Assembly (NCBI GenBank): GCA_020746995.1
Contig: JAGPXD010000001.1
Location: 5,704,001 to 5,768,000 of the forward strand
DNA: 64,000 nt
Direction of reading: 5' to 3'
From: Plectosphaerella cucumerina
Lineage: Eukaryota; Ascomycota; Sordariomycetes; Glomerellales; Plectosphaerellaceae
Part shown: positions 1 to 10,922 of the stretch, piece by piece
How the letters are laid out: each line of letters starts with the position of its first letter
Position numbering within the stretch: position 1 is the stretch's first letter
Made by a program: the position numbers and the translations under genes
Notes under the pieces: model-generated
What the model saw: only the letters and a program-made list of their open reading frames with translations
Told to the model about the DNA's origin: nothing
Databases searched by the model: none

Positions 1-848
1 TGCCGCCTTTCCCCTCCTTCACTCTCACTCTCCTCCACTCTCCCACATTGGCGCCTCTGCATACTGCACCTGGACGACAGAAACCCCCCCCCCTTCTTCG
101 AAGCGCTCTAGCTTCATCTTGGGTCGGCAGCCCGTCTTGTCTAGTGTGCTACCCCGGCCGGCCGTGCCCCCGGCTCATCACGGGCGTTTTCCTCTTCATC
201 CTGCCTTCACCCTCGAGTCGTTCCATGCCGCGAGCCTCCTTTCCTTCGCCTCTTACCCCGGACCAAGCGCCACACCGTGACTGCCTCGAAAAGCCGCGTC
301 GTCTTTCTTGCGCCCTCGCAACACACGCCCTCTACGACGACCGTCCCAGCTGTATCCTTGCTTCACGACCTAGGTATACCTGCGCCATCTCGACGTCGCC
401 TCCACACTCGGTGAACAGGTTCCTGGGGAGCTGCCAGCCCATCCCCCTTCTTCTCTAGGGGCCCTTTAGCTGGGCTTAGTCTTCTACCGCTGGCTTTGGA
501 GTCAAGAGCCCACGCTTCCTCTCGACCACTCCTCGCTGTTGAACCCGGCATCTTCCCTTCTCGAACCGCTGGACTCGACCCGACTTCGACATCCGCGATC
601 GCCCCTCGCCATCAACACCACGTCTACCACGCTTCTTGTCCGAGCATCTCGGACTGTGCCCGACTGTCAACGCGCTCCGAACTGCACCCCATGCGATTCA
701 CCGTCGCACACTGAACGAACGAATCAACGCCAGCGCGTAGTGAGCCGTCTCGCCTGCTTATGCTGCTCGCATAGTCGGACCTGGTGACGTCTACTTGCGC
801 CTTGGCTTGACTGTGTGGTGTTTCGGGCCCAGACCTCTGGTTTGAGAG
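1..848. other. upstream/leader region of the Zn2Cys6 gene, no gene seen
   Basis: This stretch is C/T-rich, with a run of about ten C near 85-95 and many short frames. None has a recognisable domain. It most likely holds the promoter and a long pyrimidine-rich 5' leader of the transcription-factor gene starting at 849, and possibly the end of a transcript entering from outside the window. Confidence 0.5.
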
Positions 849-3833
849 ATGAACGGCATACAGTCTGCAGGTCCCCAGTCTGGCGGCATGGCGCGTCCTC
901 AAGTTGGCATTGAGCGGTTGCCCACGCGGAGGATGAGCAACGAGCCGCGGGAGTCCATGAACTGCAAGTCATGCCGGAAACGCAAGGTATGACGGCGCGG
1001 CCCTTCTGGGGTGTCTTGGAGCTCCCCCTAGACAGCGCGGATACTCACAATGCTCGCAGATCAAGTGTAACCGCCTGAGGCCTGCCTGCGAAGCTTGCCA
1101 GGTGTTCCAGTGCCCCTGCATCTACGGTAGGCTTTCTTTCAAGTCCTAGGCATGGTTGCCAGTAGAGAAGGACGTCCCTGCTAACCGGACCGTTCCAGAT
1201 GCCGTACCGAAAAAGCGCGGGCCCAAGACCGATGTACTCGAGGCTCTTTTGAAGAGGGTCGATGGCCTGGAGGCCAAGTTGAAGGAGAAGAACGCTGGAG
1301 AACAAGCACCAGTGGAGCAAGCACCAAGCTTGGCCGCTGAAGATGCCTCGTCGTCATCAGCACCAGAGCCTTCAGAAGACAATGAGCCCAGCTCCAAGCG
1401 GCTCGCACTCGACCTCTCCATGAAGCAAGAGTCCGCCGTGTTCTCTCCCGGTCCGCTCAGGTATGTGCTGTGAATAAAGACCTCCTGACCTTGGTCTGAC
1501 AATCTTCCAGCGAACCGTCACCTCCCACCGTCCAACCAGAAACTCTGATCGACACATATTTTGCAAGATTCCACGCAAAGCCCTTCCATATCCTGGACGA
1601 GTCTTCTGTGAGGCAGCGTCTGCAGCTGAATCAACTTCCGGGTTATCTCGTCCAATCGATCTGCGCTGTGGCAGCACGGTATGACTTCCGCCCCGTCACA
1701 AAGTATTTCAAGTCTGACTCTGTGCAGACACGTCCCTCACCCCGGCGGCTACCCAGCTGCTGTCAGGTTGAGTGAAGACTATGCAGCCCGGTCCAGGACT
1801 GAGCTAGACACAGATGAGCCGTCCGTGGATGCGTTGCAGGCTTTGCTGTTGCTGGTGACCGCCTTCACTGCCGCAGGAAAGGGCAAGAAGGCGTATATGC
1901 TTATGAGTATGTCCTCCACTCTCAAAGCTACGTCGCAGACTGAGCTGACAATCTTGCAGCCAACGCAGTAGGAATGGCAATGGCGCTGGAAACGCACCGC
2001 GAAATGGACGCCAATGCACGAGTGACACCGATAGAGCGGGAGATGCGACGAAGGCTATTCTGGACATGCTACCTTCTCGACCGATTCATGGCCTGCGGAT
2101 CCAAGCGGCCATCCCTGGTCGGCGACAAGATGATCATCCTGCGGCTGCCTTGTTGGGCTCCCAATCCGAGCGGCCTCCCGGTGGAGGGCGACTTTTTCCA
2201 GGCAGCATCGAACCTGCACTATGTCCAGGGTAGCGGCAAGAAGTCGCAGGGCAGCACCGGGATGCTGATTGACATCAGCCGGATCCTCGGCATCACCAAC
2301 AGGTACCTGGCAGCTGGCGGCGTCAAGGGTGACTCGCATTTCCCGTGGCACTCGCTGTCCAACCTGTCCAAGATCCGCCAAGACTTGGACATCTGGGCAT
2401 CGGGCACCGAGGATGTCTTCTCCAGCCTGGACACTCTGTTTGGCCAAGCCGACTCGACGATCCTGGTGCTGAGCAAGCTCATCTATCACCTCATTCACTG
2501 CCTCATCTATAGGCCATTCCTCCCGATCGACCTCTCTGAGCTTGCAGGGACGGGGCAGCACCAGTCATGGCAGATTGAGGCCACCAACATGTGCTTCCTG
2601 CACGCGAATGCCATTGCCGAGCTCGTCGAGCTGGGCAAGCAGACGGGGACCATCGAGTGGCCGGCATTTGTAGCCTATTGCATCTGTACGGCTGGCACGG
2701 TTCATATCCATGGAGCACACTACAATAAGGACAACAACGGGGAGATGAACGTGTTTAGCTCTTCGGCCGACTTTCTGTCTCGCGAGATGCAGCATCTCAG
2801 CGAGCTGCGGTACGCCTGGTCCAGCATCCAGCACCAGAGGGAGACGCTTCAGAACATCTACAATGCGCACACGGAGTTGGTCAAGAACCTGGCAACGAAC
2901 CCGATGCGCTACTCGCCAGCCTTCCACCTGGAGGACTTCTTCGACCGGTATTCCACCGTGACCGGGCAAGCCGGCCAGCCGTTCAACTTTGATGCGGCCA
3001 ACCTGAACCTGTCGGATGTGGTCGTCGATTTCACGGCCGATACGTACGTAGGACACGACCTATACGCGCCCAGGACGGCAAGCAGCAACGAAGGAGAACG
3101 CCCGAACCTGCTGAAGAGGAAGAGCACCAGCCTGTCCAGCCGCAAACGCTCCGAGGTCAAGGCCAGCCTTGCCGTCGCGGGCAGCATGGCCGCGCCACCG
3201 ACGCCCAGCCGACCCCATTTCCAACAGGCTCCCAACATGGCTACTCAGCAGCCGACATCGATGCTGTCGGCGCCTAACCCCATGGGTCCCACGGGCGAGA
3301 TGGGCGACTCTCACCACCAGATGGGTGGCGCCCTGGGCGGGCCGTTCGGCGACGTATCCGGAAACGGTGCGACAAGCTTTGGTCTGCACCAGCAGCTTCA
3401 CCGGCCGGGCCAGCAGCAGGGACAACAGCAGGCGCAGGCCGTGCCGTCGCTGGCGGGCACTCCGTTCTCCCCGCAGTTCAGCTTCCACACGCCCGGCGGA
3501 GCGGGCGAGGGAGGACCTTACGATCCCATGTTTGGCTCTCTGCCGACCAATGCCTTCAGCAGCCCGGCGGCATGGCACGGCGAGGACGGCAACCTCAACA
3601 AGCTGGCGGCCGTCCCTGCGGCGGCTGCGGCTGCGGCCGCGGCGGGCAACACAACGGCGCCCAGTCCCGGCGCCAAGAGCACCAACGGCAGCACGGGTAC
3701 AGGGCCGGGTGACGAGAAGGATCCGTTCCTGAGCCTGCTGGAACAGCTGGCGGAGAACGAGGGGCAGTTTGCGCGGGGCCCAGGAGAGTTTGACTTCTTC
3801 TTTGGTGGCGGAGGCATCCCCAACGGCCAGTAG
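849..3833 (+). CDS. Zn2Cys6 fungal transcription factor with middle homology region
   Basis: This is a nuclear DNA-binding regulator of 895 aa. Exons are 849-986, 1060-1126, 1199-1460, 1511-1678, 1728-1906 and 1960-3833; every junction keeps frame. The zinc cluster has Cys39, 42, 49, 56, 59 and 66 (C-x2-C-x6-C-x6-C-x2-C-x6-C) with a basic CRKRKIKC stretch, and intron 1 splits the cluster. A short linker and a leucine-rich coiled coil (about residues 78-100) follow, as is usual for dimeric members. The fungal-specific transcription-factor (MHR) domain runs from about residue 150 and includes the typical HREMDANARV and RRRLFWTCYLLDR motifs. The C-terminal 230 residues are low complexity (Gln, Gly, Pro, an Ala run), probably activation sequence, and end in an acidic/aromatic FDFFFGGGG patch. 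The start was chosen as the first ATG in frame. Target genes cannot be inferred; I do not recognise a named orthologue. Confidence 0.9.
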
Positions 3834-6800
3834 TGGCGGGGAGCATCTCACGAAGAGAAGGATGTCGGAGGAAAGACACAATTAAGGACACGCTGGCAAC
3901 GGAAACGGCGAAGGACGCTGGCTTCACGTTCTTCTTAATGGGTACATGTCGTGGAGCGGCACGGCACGGTTTATGGACATGCGCCTTTGGTTTGCGATAC
4001 CCTGGCATGTATGTATGTATGGCTTGGGACGGTGGAAATGAGGGTAGGGCCGGCCCGGCACCAAGGGGTGGAAATGGAATGGAGTCTAGCGATATCAAAT
4101 GCTGTATTCACCAAAAAGCCATGGAAGAGGAACATTCTAGTGGTATGACGGGCATGCGCCAGATGCAGGAGAAGAATGCAGCTCGTGTCTTGGTACAGGG
4201 GCGGCGTAGCCGCAAGCGTTTGCCTGGTCGACGCCAAAATAGACACAAGCTTTCTTCGGCCTCGTTTTACGATTATGTCTCACCTGGACCGGACTCTATT
4301 TTGGAGGACGGGAATTACCAGAGCCGCGGTGCAGCTGGTGGGCCAATTTTGTTGGAGTCGTGCAGGAAGGACGCAGACGGGGGAGTCACGTGAAGACGAG
4401 TGTCACACGACCGACCATCTGATTTGGGTTGGTGATCTGGCGGGCAAGCGGGAAGGAGCCATCCAGCTGATGATGTCATCAAGCGTTGCGCATCGGTGGC
4501 CCAATCGAGTGACGATTTTCGTCCGTCGCTTTCACAATTCCTTCAGCTCAAAACCTCCAGCCAGTCATCCGAACAACCTTTTTGATGGCGCGTGGGGTTG
4601 CTTATCACCGACGCCAGCAATGTCGCCGGGGCGCGCCACGAAGGTCGCCCCCCCCGTGCCGCCGGTTCTTTCTTAGCAGCGGCGTCTTGACCGAATGGAG
4701 GCTGCAGTTGTCTTGCAACAACCACGGGCGCCATCACACACGCTGCATTCCGGGGACTCTTGCCGTAGCGACAAGGTTCGGCCCCATTTGCGGCTACGAG
4801 AAAGCAGTCTTGCCGAGTTTGGGTCGTTGAATCTGTATCGATCTCGAGAAAACCGCAGCCCGGGAGTTCACCGACGATGGCCGATAGAGAGGTCCAGCAT
4901 CGAGTCAACATCCCTGTGGTTTTGCGAAAGCGAGGACGAACGACGATGAGATGATGACAGGAAGAGAAACCGGTGGGACAGCGCCGATCCAATACCCTCT
5001 CCTCCCCCGCGAGAGACGGTCGCCGCCCACGCAACGCCAAGTGGCATGTCGTGGCGACGCGGGGGGAGCTCGCTTGGCGATGGGACACCACCCGTAACGT
5101 TGCGACCGCAGCGTCGGGACAAGGGGGACGGCCATCTCTACGTGTGACTGACGAGTGAGTCTATTTCGTCGTCGTCCAAGGCCAACCGACCATCCATCAC
5201 AGATTGGGAAGGGCAACAAGGGGAGGGACAGGAGGCTCATTGGCCCGCGTGGGAGACGGCGCCGATATCCCCCCGTACGGTACGATTTTTTCTCTTCTTC
5301 AGATGAAGATCGCCAAGGATCAACCGCACCTGTTAGGCTGACCGCAGGTCGGAGTACGCAGCGGTTAACCATGGCGGACGTACTCCGACCGGCCGTCTTT
5401 GGCTTGGCAGACGTCTCTTCCCGGAACCGCACTGCCGGGGGCACATCCGTCGGGGCTGCGGTTGGGCCATTCCCCCGAGGTCCTTCGTCACCGACAGTCA
5501 GCCTTTCAGGGTCCCGGACTCGAGGGCAGCGAACAATGGTACGATCACTGAGATGGAAAGCGCCTCGAGGAATGACGAGCACCACAATGGGAAGAAATAC
5601 CCATTTTACACCGGCATCAAAGGGAAAAGGCTGCCACGTCGGCCAACAATGACATGCCAAAAGTCCCTCGCTGGTCCACCGTTCGTGCCCCCGACGCAGG
5701 GCTTCCAGCACAGTGTGTCGTCCTGGCCAGAGGGAATCCGGGGTAGCTCGCTTCCAACAAGCTCCCTCCAGCGCCGCTGATTCGCCTCAACCGTCACCCC
5801 CCTCGGCGCTCTCATGTCATCACCACCCCCCGTACAAGTTCCAGGCCAGAGGCGCCGCGCCGGTCTGTGTCTAGCGCCCACCGCTCTTCGCCCGGCAGCA
5901 AGTTGGTGTGTGCTGTTCTGCTGCATTTCTTCACGCCCACAGCCGCCTGACCACTCAACCGCTGGCCAGCGCAGTTTTCCTAACGCCTAAAGGACGGGTG
6001 TCCGTTGCTAGCCAAGGCTGTGGCTACACTAGCTGCCGACCTGCGCTTGATAATTTGCCTTTCGAATTTGCCGACCGAACGGTCTGGTGGACTGGACTGG
6101 CGGGCGGATATCTCCTCTAATCCCCCCCCGCCCTGGCCCTTCTCTTGGCCACTCGCGCTCAACAACACAGACTTTCAAGATCCATCGAGCGGAGCCCCGC
6201 CCATATTGCCTGCTCGTCAGAGACGGGGATATGCCGACAGGAAACTCCCAACGCTGGAGCCAGCTCTCGTTTTTCTCACACAAGCTCGCCGGGACCCCAT
6301 CTCCCTCCTAGCTCGACACGAGGCGGTACCACATCTTGGCCCGTTAAGGTCAAGGATTGACAAGGTTAGGGGGCCGAGACGACCGACCAGAAGGAAAACC
6401 TGCCCGGGTCTGGACTGGACAGGACATCCTCCGCCCAGGGCTCCCGTTGACCCCGGCACCGAACTGAGCTGCCCTGCTGCCGCCCCATCAGTGCCAGTCT
6501 GCCAGAGTCCCCAGCACCGTGCCGCCCGACCACTCAGGGCTGCCGGGCCACCCGCGATCCGCCTTTTTGCTTTCTGGCCCTGTCACCCAGCCCGCTTTAC
6601 TTTGGATTTTTCGACGACTTTCGATTCGCAATTCCGCCTGCCCACTCTCGACTTGAACCATCCATCTTCTCTCGCCCGCGGACACACGCGCCTCGTCTCG
6701 CCTCGCCTCGCCCTGCCCGGACCCAGACGGAATATCTCCCCCAGAGCTTGTCTTCCCCCGTCCGCCCTCGCGCCGCCAAAACCTCTGGCGTGGCGTTGAC

Positions 6801-7138
6801 CGAGAGAAAGTGGTCACGCGCGACATCTTCTGCAGCAAGGCGGACTCGGCCCCCGGCATACACAATCCACCTACGTAGTCGCTCGCGGCTTCCTGCGCTC
6901 CCGTCGCCCACACCCCCGGCTCTCACATCAACTTCTTCACCAGAACGGCCGGGTCGACCGCAGCCTGGCCGTGACAGACTCTCACAACTCGGCCGACTCT
7001 TTCCATGCTTGATACGAGGAAGCCATGGCAACGTCCTCATATCCATATCACTAGTCCACACACGACTCGGCCAGCACCAGCAGCGCGCATGCGTGCACGC
7101 CGATAGAGGCCGCTCAAACCACTCACCTCACCCAAGCC
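3834..7138. other. 3.3-kb intergenic region, no gene seen
   Basis: This lies between the transcription factor and the receptor-transporter gene, both on the plus strand. The first few hundred bases look like 3' UTR. It holds a TCACGTGA palindrome at 4386-4393 and a strong inverted repeat at 5347-5390. From about 6100 the strand becomes C/T-rich, as expected of a long 5' leader for the gene starting at 7139. Frames of 150-270 codons occur on both strands, but they are Arg/Pro/Ser-rich, overlap each other and show no domain, so I do not call them genes. Confidence 0.5.
5347..5390. repeat. 12-bp perfect inverted repeat with 20-bp spacer
   Basis: GGTCGGAGTACG at 5347-5358 is mirrored exactly by CGTACTCCGACC at 5379-5390. 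Each arm carries a CGG/CCG triplet, the half-site type bound by Zn2Cys6 dimers, so a regulatory site is possible. It could equally form a cruciform or RNA hairpin. No protein is known to bind it. Confidence 0.6.
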
Positions 7139-10100
7139 ATGTCATCATCGGTAGACGATGCCATCGGCCACACTCCGGACCGGGGGCCGGCCGTCTTCGC
7201 CGTGACCCTTGCGACGCTCGTGCTAGCGAGCGTCTTTGTCTTCGCCAGGCTGTTCTGCCGCTACTTCATCGTCAAGAACCTCACCTGGGATGACAAGATT
7301 ATGATCCTGGCCTGGCTCTTCACTTTTGGTTTGTGCTTTACGATATGCTTCGGCACCACCCAGGGCCTGGGCATGTACGATGCGGACATTCCTGCTCACA
7401 ACGAGAACGCACTCCGCCGGTGCGAATATGTCTTTTCCATCCTCTACGTATGTAGCCACTCATCGGTCACCCAAATCCCACCCCCTAACACTTGCGCAGA
7501 ACCCGGCCCTCATGGCGACGAAAACCAGCATCCTGGTCTTCTACCTGCGCCTGTCCAAAAACACGCAAAAGGTACTGCGGTTTGCCTCTTGGGTGACACT
7601 CATCATCGTCAACCTCGCGGGCACCGTCCTCACCCTCATCAACATCTTCCAGTGCCGGCCGGTTCAGGCCGCCTGGGAGCCGTGGGAAGACAACGGGACC
7701 TGCGTCCCGCTGCTTATCGAGTTCATCTGCACCGCACCCATTAACATCATCACCAACCTCGCCATCGTCGCTCTGCCCATCCCTGTTCTGACGGGTATGA
7801 GGCTGCCACCACGGCAGAAGTACATCCTCGTCTTCACCTTCTCTCTCGGCATCTTCGTTACCGTTGTCGACGTCGTGAGAATTTACTACTTGCAGCAGGC
7901 CGTTTCCTCGATCCCCAGCGGCGTCCAGACGGACGCAAAGTTTGGCGGCACCCCCAACTTTGCCTGGAACTCGGCGCTATCTTTCATGTGGAGCGCCGTC
8001 GAGGTCAACGTCGGCATGACCTGTGCCTGCATCCCCACGCTCAAGCCCCTCATAATCAAGATTTTGCCCGCCATGATCATCGACCCCGACGGCACGAGGC
8101 ACAGCATGTCCAGCGCCAAGGACGACTCTCTCGACAGCCCTTCCCGGAATCGGAACGGCAGCGACGGCATCGTGTCGCCGGCAACCCCGGATTTTCCTCA
8201 GAATGTCCAGCAGCCGGCACCGATTCACAGGAACAGCGACGGCAACGGGGATGACGATGACGATGAGGGCGGCGGTCCCGGCGGCATCACGGCCATGGAG
8301 TTCCTCACTACGCCGGGCATGGCCGCTCCCGGCAACGGCAGCGATGGTGCACCCTTGCAAGGGGTTCGCACGGCACATACTGTCTCGACTATGGGCACTT
8401 CGGGCACCACAGCGCGGGAGAACACGATCTACTTTGGCTTCGTCAACATGAAGAGGCCGAAGAGCATGCTCAAGTGCAACGGGGCCGACTCGTTCCGGTA
8501 CTGTCTCATCGTGACGGTGCTGTTCCTGCTCTGGGGCATCTCGTACGGGCTGCTGAACACGCTGAACAACGTGGTGGCGGCCGTCTCGGGCATGTCGACG
8601 CCCGAGACGCTGGGCCTGACCAGCGCGTACTTTGGCGGCGGCTACTTCTTCGGGCCGCTACTGGTGGGCGAATGGATCCTCCGGCGCGACGAGCACCACC
8701 GGGTGCAGCGCAAGAAGGACAGTGACGCGTTCCGGAGCGTGGGAGGGTTCAAGGCAACATTTATCGTGGGGCTCTGCTTCTACGGCGTGGGCACCATCAT
8801 CTTCTGGCCTTCGGCCGTGATGAAGTCGTGGGGCGGATTCCTGCTCAGCAACTTTGTCGTAGGCTTCGGCCTGTCGATTCTCGAGACGGGGGCTAACGCG
8901 TTCCTGATCCTCTGCGGCCCTCCTCAGTACGGCGAGACACGACTTTGCCTGGCTCAGGCGGTGCAGGGTGTTGGCACGGTGCTCAGCGCTACACTGGCGC
9001 AAAAGGTCTTCTTCACGGAGATCGCCGTGGACGGGTACACGAGCTCCCTGACGCTGCTCAACGTGCAGTGGACGTATCTGGCCATCACGCTCTTCTGCGT
9101 GGCGCTGGCACTCTTCTTCTACTACATGCCGCTGCCCGAGGTGGGCGACTCGGAGCTGGAGGAGGCGGCACAGCGTCTGCCAGTCGACACGAAGAAGCGG
9201 ACGGGGTTCTTTGGGCTGCAGCTGCGGACCGTGTCGCTGATCCTGGCCGTCATGGCGCAGTGGACGTACGTGGCGTGCCAGGAGTCCAACTCCATCTTCT
9301 TCCGGCAGCTGCTCATCTCGATACTCCCGTACCACGACGACTCAGGCGCCGGGGCGGCCAACGGCGAGACAAATCCGGGCGACGACTCGAACCGGCCGCC
9401 GGGCCTGGCGGTGCACATTCCCGACTACGGGCTCGTCGCGCTGACGGGCTTCACGTTGTCGAGGTTCTTGGTGGCGTACCTCACATATCTGGCCGTCAAG
9501 AAGCCGCGGTTCCCGAGGCCGAGGACACTGCTGGGCATCAGCGTCGCGCTCTCCTTCGTCTTCGCGCTCCTGGTGGTGGTGATCCGCCCACGCAACCCGA
9601 ACCTGGTGGCGGTGCCGGTGATCCTCTTCTACTTCGCCGAGGGCCCCTGCTGGCCGCTCATTTTCGCCATCGGCCTGCGCGGCCAAGGACGGCGGACGAA
9701 GCGGGCGGCCGCCTTTATCACTATGGGCGGCTCGGGCGCGGCCTTCTTCCCATTCGTCATGTGGGCCATCGTGCGGCACGGCGGCACGGTGCAGCTGGCA
9801 TTCGTTGTCATCGTTGCGCTGTGCGTTTTCACGTTCGCGTACCCCCTCTTCCTCGAGGTGTCGCGCGACGCGCGCAAGATGACGGACCCGCGGCACCGCA
9901 TCATTCTCAGTGGCGGAAGTAGGGTGGCGTCGCGCTCGGGGGCCAGCGGGCCTTCGGCGGGCGGCGCGCTCGACATGATGGCCCTGGAGCGGGAGATGGA
10001 GGAGCAGAACAGGGCGGCGCGGCGGTCGACGGCCGACAGCGTCCGACAGAAGGGCGTGCGGTTTGCCGACGCGCTGGGGGCGCACCTGAAGCTCAAGCGG

Positions 10101-10232
10101 AGCAATGGCGACAGGACGACAGTGACTGTCACGCCACCGCGCGTGGAGCACTCGGAGGGCAGCGAGGCAGGGGACGGACAGGAGTCGCCGGCCGAGATGC
10201 TGCAGCGGAGGGCGGGGACGGCGCCTCTATAA
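7139..10232 (+). CDS. Pth11/rhodopsin-like 7TM domain fused to FucP-type MFS transporter
   Basis: Predicted plasma-membrane protein of 1013 aa from exons 7139-7447 and 7500-10232. Residues about 1-294 are a fungal rhodopsin/Pth11-like domain: a first helix near 19-41, the hallmark WDDKIMILAW, then an ATKTSILVFYLRLS helix and the later helices of the family. A hydrophilic linker of about 140 residues (295-435) follows, with an acidic run (DDDDDEGGG). Residues about 435-885 form an MFS transporter of the FHS/L-fucose permease type, with FLLWGISYGLLNTLN in helix 1, then AYFGGGYFFGPL and SILETGANAFL. The tail of about 125 residues is basic and Ser-rich. No stop codon or convincing intron separates the halves. 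Alternatives are an internal promoter (in-frame ATGs at 8297 and 8392) or two overlapping transcripts. Ligand and substrate are unknown. The ATG at 7139 is the first in a good context (GCCATG). Confidence 0.8.
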
Positions 10233-10922
10233 TGAGGGAGGGGCTGGACATGCGTACCTACTGACACCGCCGGGAAAAGAAGCGGTTTGTGAGCGAGCGT
10301 TTGCGAATTCCACATATGGGCACGGCACTTTTTTTCCCAAGTGCTGGATCGGACGGGGGGTGGTATAAAACGGCCGAGGCCGGGGAGGTACTGGCGCTGG
10401 CATATTGGATTGGAGGCCCACTATTCCTACTATTTATACCTATACCCTGCAGAGCGGTCGAACAGTAATTAGAGAGAATCCAGTATCTGGACAGTCTGAG
10501 GAAGTGATGACGTGCTCAGTGGTGAGATGTTGACGGACAACGAAGTGTGAGGGTGGCGGTCAGGGGCAGGGACGGGTGGCTTGGTGTGGCTCGACACTAG
10601 TACAGCTGCCACCGGGGAAAGTCTCCCGACGATCAACGTTGACACTCCACTGACAATTTCACGACGACATGGTCACCACAAACGGGCCACCTCTTCCACC
10701 ACCTCCACGACATCTCTCCGACCGATTCGCTCATTAGCTACCTCCGACACAGACAGACCTTTCGACTGGTCAAAATTCTCCTCGCGCCGCCCACAGCCGA
10801 CAGTTTCCAATGCCCCCCGCCGACAGTCGACGATAAACCCCCTACTCGACCTCCTTTGACCACCACACCCAGTAAACGAAGCCGGCGCGGCAGGCGGTCC
10901 CTCGACGCCGCGACTGCCCGCC
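10233..10922. other. intergenic region, promoter of the GT90 gene
   Basis: 690 bp between two plus-strand genes. It contains a TATAAAA stretch near 10364 and an AT-rich segment near 10430-10470 that may mark 3' processing of the upstream gene. The last 300 bp are C-rich leader. The small frame 10581-10859 is Ser/Thr/Arg-rich and not convincing. Confidence 0.45.

Noticed and set aside
4905..5711. 268-codon minus-strand frame in the large gap
   Set aside because: Overlaps comparable frames on the other strand; Arg/Ser/Pro-rich, no domain, no preferred-codon pattern.
6005..6799. 264-codon plus-strand frame before the receptor-transporter gene
   Set aside because: Pro/Arg/Leu-rich product of a C/T-rich leader; no domain and no usable ATG context.
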